Below, in pieces: positions 59,137-64,000 of a stretch of 64,000 nucleotides of DNA. Numbering within the stretch: the stretch's first letter is position 1; every line of letters starts with the position of its first letter. A program made the position numbers and the translations under genes. The notes beneath the pieces were generated by a model. That model was not told the DNA's origin and searched no databases. It saw nothing but the letters and a program-made list of their open reading frames with translations. The stretch is from Hofstenia miamia (lineage: Eukaryota; Xenacoelomorpha; Acoela): assembly GCA_004352715.1 (NCBI GenBank), contig SCFE01000020.1, forward strand, positions 1 through 64,000, read 5' to 3'.

Positions 59137-59456
59137 ATGACTCTGAAAGCTGCTAGCAAATCTCGTGCTCAAAAATCTACCAAAGTTGGGAAGAGCTAAG
59201 AAGACGTTCTCTCGCAACCCAAAAAATGTGTTATGAAGCCAATATTACCCAAGACCGTGTATTCCCTAGAGACTATTGGCAAAGTAATTCAACCTGAGGT
59301 GATTGGTGAACTGAATGAAATCTCAGAGGAGCGTCAAATTAAATACATTCCCGTTAATGAATTAAAAGTTGGCGAGTGGGAAAAAATTCGCAACGCATTC
59401 TGTATCCAGACAAAGTATGGTCCAGCAGTAAAAATTATACTGGAAAATGGTAATTG
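59137..59456 (+). CDS. Unassigned ORF, interrupted by a gap
   Basis: ATG at 59137 with an in-frame TAA at 59197, then the same frame restarts with ATG 59233 and is open to the gap (75 codons). The part KYIPVNELKVGEWEKI followed by AFCIQTKYGPAVKIIL has the pattern 'L.VGE..KI......TK(Y/F)G..(V/I)...L' that I associate with small OB-fold-like proteins encoded by repeated sequences in arthropod genomes. This is a resemblance, not an identification. It could be a mobile-element-borne ORF rather than a host gene. Confidence 0.4.
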
Positions 59457-59816
59457 NNNNNNNNNNNNNNNNNNNNNNNNNNNNNNNNNNNNNNNNNNNN
59501 NNNNNNNNNNNNNNNNNNNNNNNNNNNNNNNNNNNNNNNNNNNNNNNNNNNNNNNNNNNNNNNNNNNNNNNNNNNNNNNNNNNNNNNNNNNNNNNNNNNN
59601 NNNNNNNNNNNNNNNNNNNNNNNNNNNNNNNNNNNNNNNNNNNNNNNNNNNNNNNNNNNNNNNNNNNNNNNNNNNNNNNNNNNNNNNNNNNNNNNNNNNN
59701 NNNNNNNNNNNNNNNNNNNNNNNNNNNNNNNNNNNNNNNNNNNNNNNNNNNNNNNNNNNNNNNNNNNNNNNNNNNNNNNNNNNNNNNNNNNNNNNNNNNN
59801 NNNNNNNNNNNNNNNN
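59457..59816. other. Assembly gap, 360 N
   Basis: N run inside the unassigned ORF. Confidence 0.98.
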
Positions 59817-59956
59817 AAAAGTAAGTAAATGTATAAAAGTAAAAAAAATGTAAACTAAATTAGGTCACATAAATAATACAAAAACTAGTAAAAGTACATC
59901 CATGACGTCAGTAAGACACCCCCGGCAATATCCACGACGTCTCAGGTCAAAGGCCA

Positions 59957-60124
59957 ACCCTCTCAACCAATCACAAAATAGTGGGATCTCCTTCCCTCCA
60001 CCTCTCGACCAATCAGAAAAAGTGGAACCTCCTTGCCTCCACCTCTCGACCAAATCAGAAAAAAGTGGGATCTTCTTGCCTCCACCTCTCGACCAAATCA
60101 GAAAAAAGTGGGATCTCCTTGCCG
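59957..60124. repeat. Tandem repeat, unit 43-46 bp, about 3.7 copies
   Basis: Units of the form CCTCTCGACCAAATCAGAAA then AAAGTGGGATCTCCTTGCCTCCA. Each holds a CCAAT or CCAAAT word. The last two units are almost identical. Confidence 0.9.
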
Positions 60125-60586
60125 CGGCTTCTACTACTAACTTCCTTTATAGAAAAAGTCAACTGATGATTGTTTTACAATGCATATACATTACTCATAT
60201 TTCTAATATGTTTAAATACTTCTTGGAAAAACAATAAATTAAATAAATCAAGTAGTGTTATTTCACTAATTTTAACTGAAATTTTATCAAAATTGTACAC
60301 CATTTTATATTATGTTGCCTGCATGGCCATAAAAGCAATTTTCCTAAGGGGATGTCATCAATTAAGAATAAAGTGTGTAACCAAAGGCGAGTTACCTTAC
60401 CTCCCAGGCGGGGGGAGGGGTTGCCCACCCTTAACCCCCGAGACTAATTAGTTCACATTTATGAGACATGCTATTTAAATAAACAGAATATAAGCAGTAG
60501 TTGACTTTTCATACAATAGTTGATTTATGCACTAAATGATGGAATGCTTGGTTATATATGTATAAATTTTTCTATTCTGAAATGCC
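60125..60586. other. Noncoding stretch
   Basis: No gene. A G/C-rich patch at 60395-60445 (CAGGCGGGGGGAGGGG, CTTAACCCCCGAG) is unexplained. Confidence 0.45.
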
Positions 60587-60974
60587 GACGTCACCTACAG
60601 GTGACACCTAAATTATTTCATTTGCCATTTAGCATCCATTGCCATAAAGCTTTCAAAAATTGTTTACATCAATTCTTTGTGTTACTAGATGATCGTGAAA
60701 CGTCTTTTTATTGCTAATCATTGCATATCTAAAAAGATGAGAATGATTATTTTATGTGTAGTAAAAGAATTTGAAAATATGTCATAAAGGCACAATCAGT
60801 GCACTGTTTTTATATGCAGATACAAAGCAATGCCAAAACCCAGTATATATATTGTAAACCTATACATACCAAACTAGAATATGAGTTAAAGATAAACAAA
60901 ACAGTTATAATTAGTAAAATACAGGTCAAATAATAAGTGTCACCTACAGGTGACGTCGGCAGTTAATGGGTTAA
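60587..60974. mobile_element. piggyBac-like MITE
   Basis: The right end, read on the minus strand, is TTAACCCATTAACTGCCGAC then GTCACCTGTAGGTGACACTT: a TTAA target followed by CCC. The left end near 60582-60608 repeats TGCCGACGTCACCTACAGGT but has lost its TTAACCC. About 390 bp, no coding sequence. The GTCACCTGTAGGTGAC palindrome lies within each arm. Confidence 0.78.
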
Positions 60975-61296
60975 GGTAAATTTCTATGTTCATCAGTCCT
61001 GATTACGTTCTTCAAAATGTGATATTTGAAGTTTATATTTATTACTAAGTCACTATAGTAACCCTTAGCCTAAATAGTCTTATCTTAAGCATTATAGTGA
61101 TTGAGGGTAAAATTTATTTTATAGTTTACGTTTCAGTAATAACACCTACCTTTTTAACATTGCACACGAATTTCTGAATATAAATGAAGTTGAGCCTTTG
61201 AAGGAAATATTTACAAAAATGTTACCATAAATCAATTATACACGAAATTACAGAATCAAATATATTAAGTGCGCAACTTTTAGCAATAAGTGTTCT
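60975..61296. other. Noncoding stretch
   Basis: Nothing recognised. Confidence 0.5.
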
Positions 61297-62810
61297 TAAG
61301 ATAAGATAAGAGATTCTATATTCAGATAAATGTTTACAATTCAATAACTGATAATTTATCTAAATAGCATTATAAATTACAAAAAAATAACCAATCTACA
61401 AATCAACATACATTACAAAAAGTAACACTTATTACAGGCTATGGATGAATTACTTTATATTGTTACTTTAATGACGAGTTATCGTATAGTCATTGTTGTA
61501 AAATTTAAATCCTAACCATGATGTACCTGAAATATATTTTTGCTTAAGGAAGATTTTTAAGCGCTTTTTAAAAGGTTTCAATTTTTCAATACTTTAAATT
61601 TCTTTAGGTAGCGAATTGCGACATTGAGGAAAGATTTCTTCAAAACTTTTTTCTTATACTTAACACGTAAAAATTTTAGATCTTGAATTCTGTTTATGCG
61701 CACATCCCGGGAATTTAATTGAATTATAAGGCGGTAGATTTTTTACTAGTTTGAAAAATGATAGCAAGGTATTCAAAATGACGAGTTCTTTTGGAAAGAG
61801 AATTGACCTAGAAATGTAATGTTTAGTTTTCGATGAATTTTTTACTGAGATATTCAGTGCCCATTTTAATTGAATGTCAAGTTTTCTATTAAGCACATCA
61901 CTTATATCAGTAAGGAAAATGTTTGCATAATTAAGGTGGCTCATGATAAAAGCGTGGAAGAATTGAACAATTGCACAAGGTGGTAACTGCTTAACTACTA
62001 GTGTCATACTTTGTATACCTATAGCTAATTTTCTAACTGTTATGTTAATGTGAGCGTCTACAATAGGTACATTAACATTATTAATTTTCAGTCATTTTGG
62101 AAACATCGTAGTTATTTTTATTGGGCTGTAAAATACAAAATTCCGTCTTAGCTTCATTAATTATCAACTTAGGCATTGAAAAATATTTTGACAATTTGTT
62201 GCAATTGAATTCTATTGATTCCACTGCTGAGTGCATTGATGTATTATCGCTGAAGATGCAGGTGTCATCGGCATATTGAATTAGATTGCAATTAGTTATT
62301 GACTGCATGTCATTTACATAAATACTAAAAAGAAGAGGACCTAGAATAGTTCCTTGAGGCACCACATTGTAAACCAGTAACTAATCAGAAAAAATATCGT
62401 TTAATTTAACTCCCTGGAATCTTTGGTTAAGGTTATCAATTGCTTACTATTACAAGAAAATCCTAAGTAAGATAGTTTTTCAATAAGTATGTTGTGATTA
62501 ATCGAATCCATCGCTTTTGAGAGATCTAAACAAGCTATAGCTACACATTTATTAGAATCGAGGGATGCTCTCCATTTTTCAGTAGCATGTAACAGTGCAT
62601 CAGTTGCTGAAAAATTTTTGCGAAATCCAAATTGGGTGTTCGATAATAAATTATACTTATTAAAATGTTCAATTATTTGGTTATGCAATAATCTTTCGAA
62701 TATTTTACTTATTGGAGAAGTAATTGAAATTGGTCGATAATTAGTGGCAATTGAAGGATTGTTATTCTTCACCGTCACCTTGAACGTTTACTTTCTCAAT
62801 TTATATATTT
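61297..62810 (-). mobile_element. LINE copy, (GATAA)n-tailed family, with most of the RT domain
   Basis: Minus strand, from about 62810 to the AAGATAAGATAAG tail at 61298-61310. Three frame-broken segments give, in order: NYRPISITSPISKIFERLLH and FGFRKNFSATDALLHATEKW then IACLDLSKAMDSINH (motif A); VPQGTILGPLLFSIYVNDM and NLIQYADDTCIF (motifs B and C, YADD intact); MTLVVKQLPPCAIVQFFHAF and a C-terminal tail. The type is CR1/L2/Daphne-like. It is 5'-truncated before the RT and has stops or frameshifts near 62400, 62080 and 61660. Confidence 0.88.
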
Positions 62811-62842
62811 GTAAATTCGGTTAGGTTGTTTATCATAATTTT

Positions 62843-63660
62843 TCAAAGATAAGATAAATGAGATGTTATTTATTCAGATAATATTTTTAATAATAAGACT
62901 GGTTATTATCTGAATAGCGTCAAGAATGATACAAATAACTAATATTTACAAAAAAATGACTACAAAATCTGTTGTGTTGAGGCTAGGGAAATTGGAATCC
63001 TAGCCATGATTTACCCAAAATTGATTTGTCTTTCAAAATAAATGCTTTCAATTTTCTTTTAAATTTAATTGCACTCTGTCATTTTAATTTCATTTGGTAA
63101 TCGATTCCAAATGCGAATTGCAACATTAATAAAAAACTTGCTTGATTTTTATTACGAAATAAATTTAATGCTAGTATGATGATTTGTTCTTATATTGTGC
63201 TTATGACAAACATTTGGAAATGATATTGAATTATAAGGAAGTAATTGAATTGTTTTTTAAAAAACTTGATCAAAATATGAAAAACAAAGTTGATTTGGAA
63301 ACAGCATGGATGACAAATAGTAATTTCTTGTTTTGGAGGAGTTTTTCTGACAAACATTAAATGCTCATAGTAATTGTATTGTAAGTTTTTTTACTAATAA
63401 CTCATTTAAATTTGAAAGAAGTGTATTTGCATAATTAAAATGACTCATGACTAAAGCATGAAATAATTGAATCATATTGGCAGAGGGTAAATGTTCAGCT
63501 ACGTGTGATATTGTTTTAATACTCATTGCCATGCGCTTTAAAATTTCTTTTACTTGCAGCTTGTATGTTAATTTTGAGTCAATAGTTATGCCTAAATAAA
63601 TAAAAGATTCTTTAGGGGAGATTGATGCTGAAAAGATGGAGGATACAAAAATTTTCTAAA
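62843..63660 (-). mobile_element. Second LINE copy, same family, head-to-tail
   Basis: Tail AAAGATAAGATAAATGAGAT at 62844. Minus-strand coding in broken frames ends with SFIYLGITIDSKLTYKLQVK near 63600, then KTISHVAEHLPSANMIQLFH and ALVMSHFNYANTLLSNLNEL. Its 3' tail lies about 35 bases from the 5' break of the previous copy, in the same orientation. Confidence 0.82.
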
Positions 63661-64000
63661 AATTATTGGCATTTAATATTAACATAAATTGATGTACAAA
63701 TAGATTAAAACCAATTCGTGTGTCTACCAATCAATGAGTTTCCAATCTGTAAAATATGAAGTGATCTGTAGAAGTTAAAAATTGACAAATATATTTTAAG
63801 CACCGAATTTGCTCTCATATAAAGATTTCCGAGAGACTATTCTAAAATAGTGATTTAGAATTGGTGTGGCGACTAGCACATTTTTAGATTATGAACTAGG
63901 CAAACATCCTGAAAGACGATATGGATTGGGTTTATTCAAAACCCTATATGATCGTTGTTGAGAAGCATCCAGCGAAGTGACCATAAGTCGACATTAAAGA
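63661..64000. other. Unresolved end of window
   Basis: May include more of the second LINE up to about 63700; beyond that nothing recognised. Confidence 0.4.

Noticed and set aside
1-64000. CRISPR arrays, operons, bacterial promoters or origins
   Set aside because: The window is clearly eukaryotic nuclear DNA with introns and retroelements; no such structures are present.

Overview
This is an AT-rich, intron-bearing, transposon-laden piece of an animal nuclear genome. It holds no operons, bacterial-style gene packing or CRISPR. Two spliced host genes are recognisable: a ZCCHC2/ZCCHC14-type zinc-knuckle gene and DRC7, a subunit of the motile-cilium dynein regulatory complex. A third host gene is a single-exon NNMT-family methyltransferase. 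Together with Tc1/mariner, hAT, piggyBac, CR1/L2-like, R4-like and Penelope-like elements they point to an invertebrate, most likely an arthropod. Species cannot be named from sequence alone. Eight N runs (one of a single base at 22086, plus one at 3926) are assembly gaps and several end in (AT)n.

Layout. 1-10 kb is mostly noncoding with MITEs, a minisatellite (3601-3810) and a complete mariner-like element (5721-7461) whose ends and DD39D transposase resemble plant mariner/Stowaway elements. 10.07-10.93 kb is the methyltransferase gene. 11-17 kb is noncoding with transposon ends. 17.3-29.3 kb is a retroelement graveyard: a mariner tail, two decayed LINE pieces, a restriction-like-endonuclease LINE (19979-23227, minus) sitting in a TAA repeat with a tRNA-like 5' end, several copies of a LINE family ending in (GATAA)n, a LINE nested in a LINE, and a 1-kb long-armed inverted repeat.

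30.2-51.8 kb (minus strand) is one spliced gene of at least eleven coding exons that I assembled by splice signals and matching codon phases. It runs from an N-terminal conserved region through a PX-like part to a CCHC zinc knuckle and a short terminal exon. Its large intron (39.9-47.3 kb) contains the strangest part of the window: a plus-strand, less AT-rich coding block (41189-46766) of unrecognised family, broken by a Harbinger-type MITE, a LINE fragment and an almost intact Tc1/mariner-superfamily transposon. An endogenized viral sequence is the leading hypothesis, but no diagnostic motif was found.

52-56 kb is noncoding with hAT-like and other MITEs. 56.38-57.40 kb holds the first three coding exons of DRC7 (plus strand), with a Penelope-like GIY-YIG remnant in intron 1 and a LINE endonuclease fragment after exon 3, running into a 1-kb gap. 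59-64 kb has an unassigned ORF cut by a gap, a tandem repeat, a piggyBac-like MITE and two head-to-tail LINE copies.
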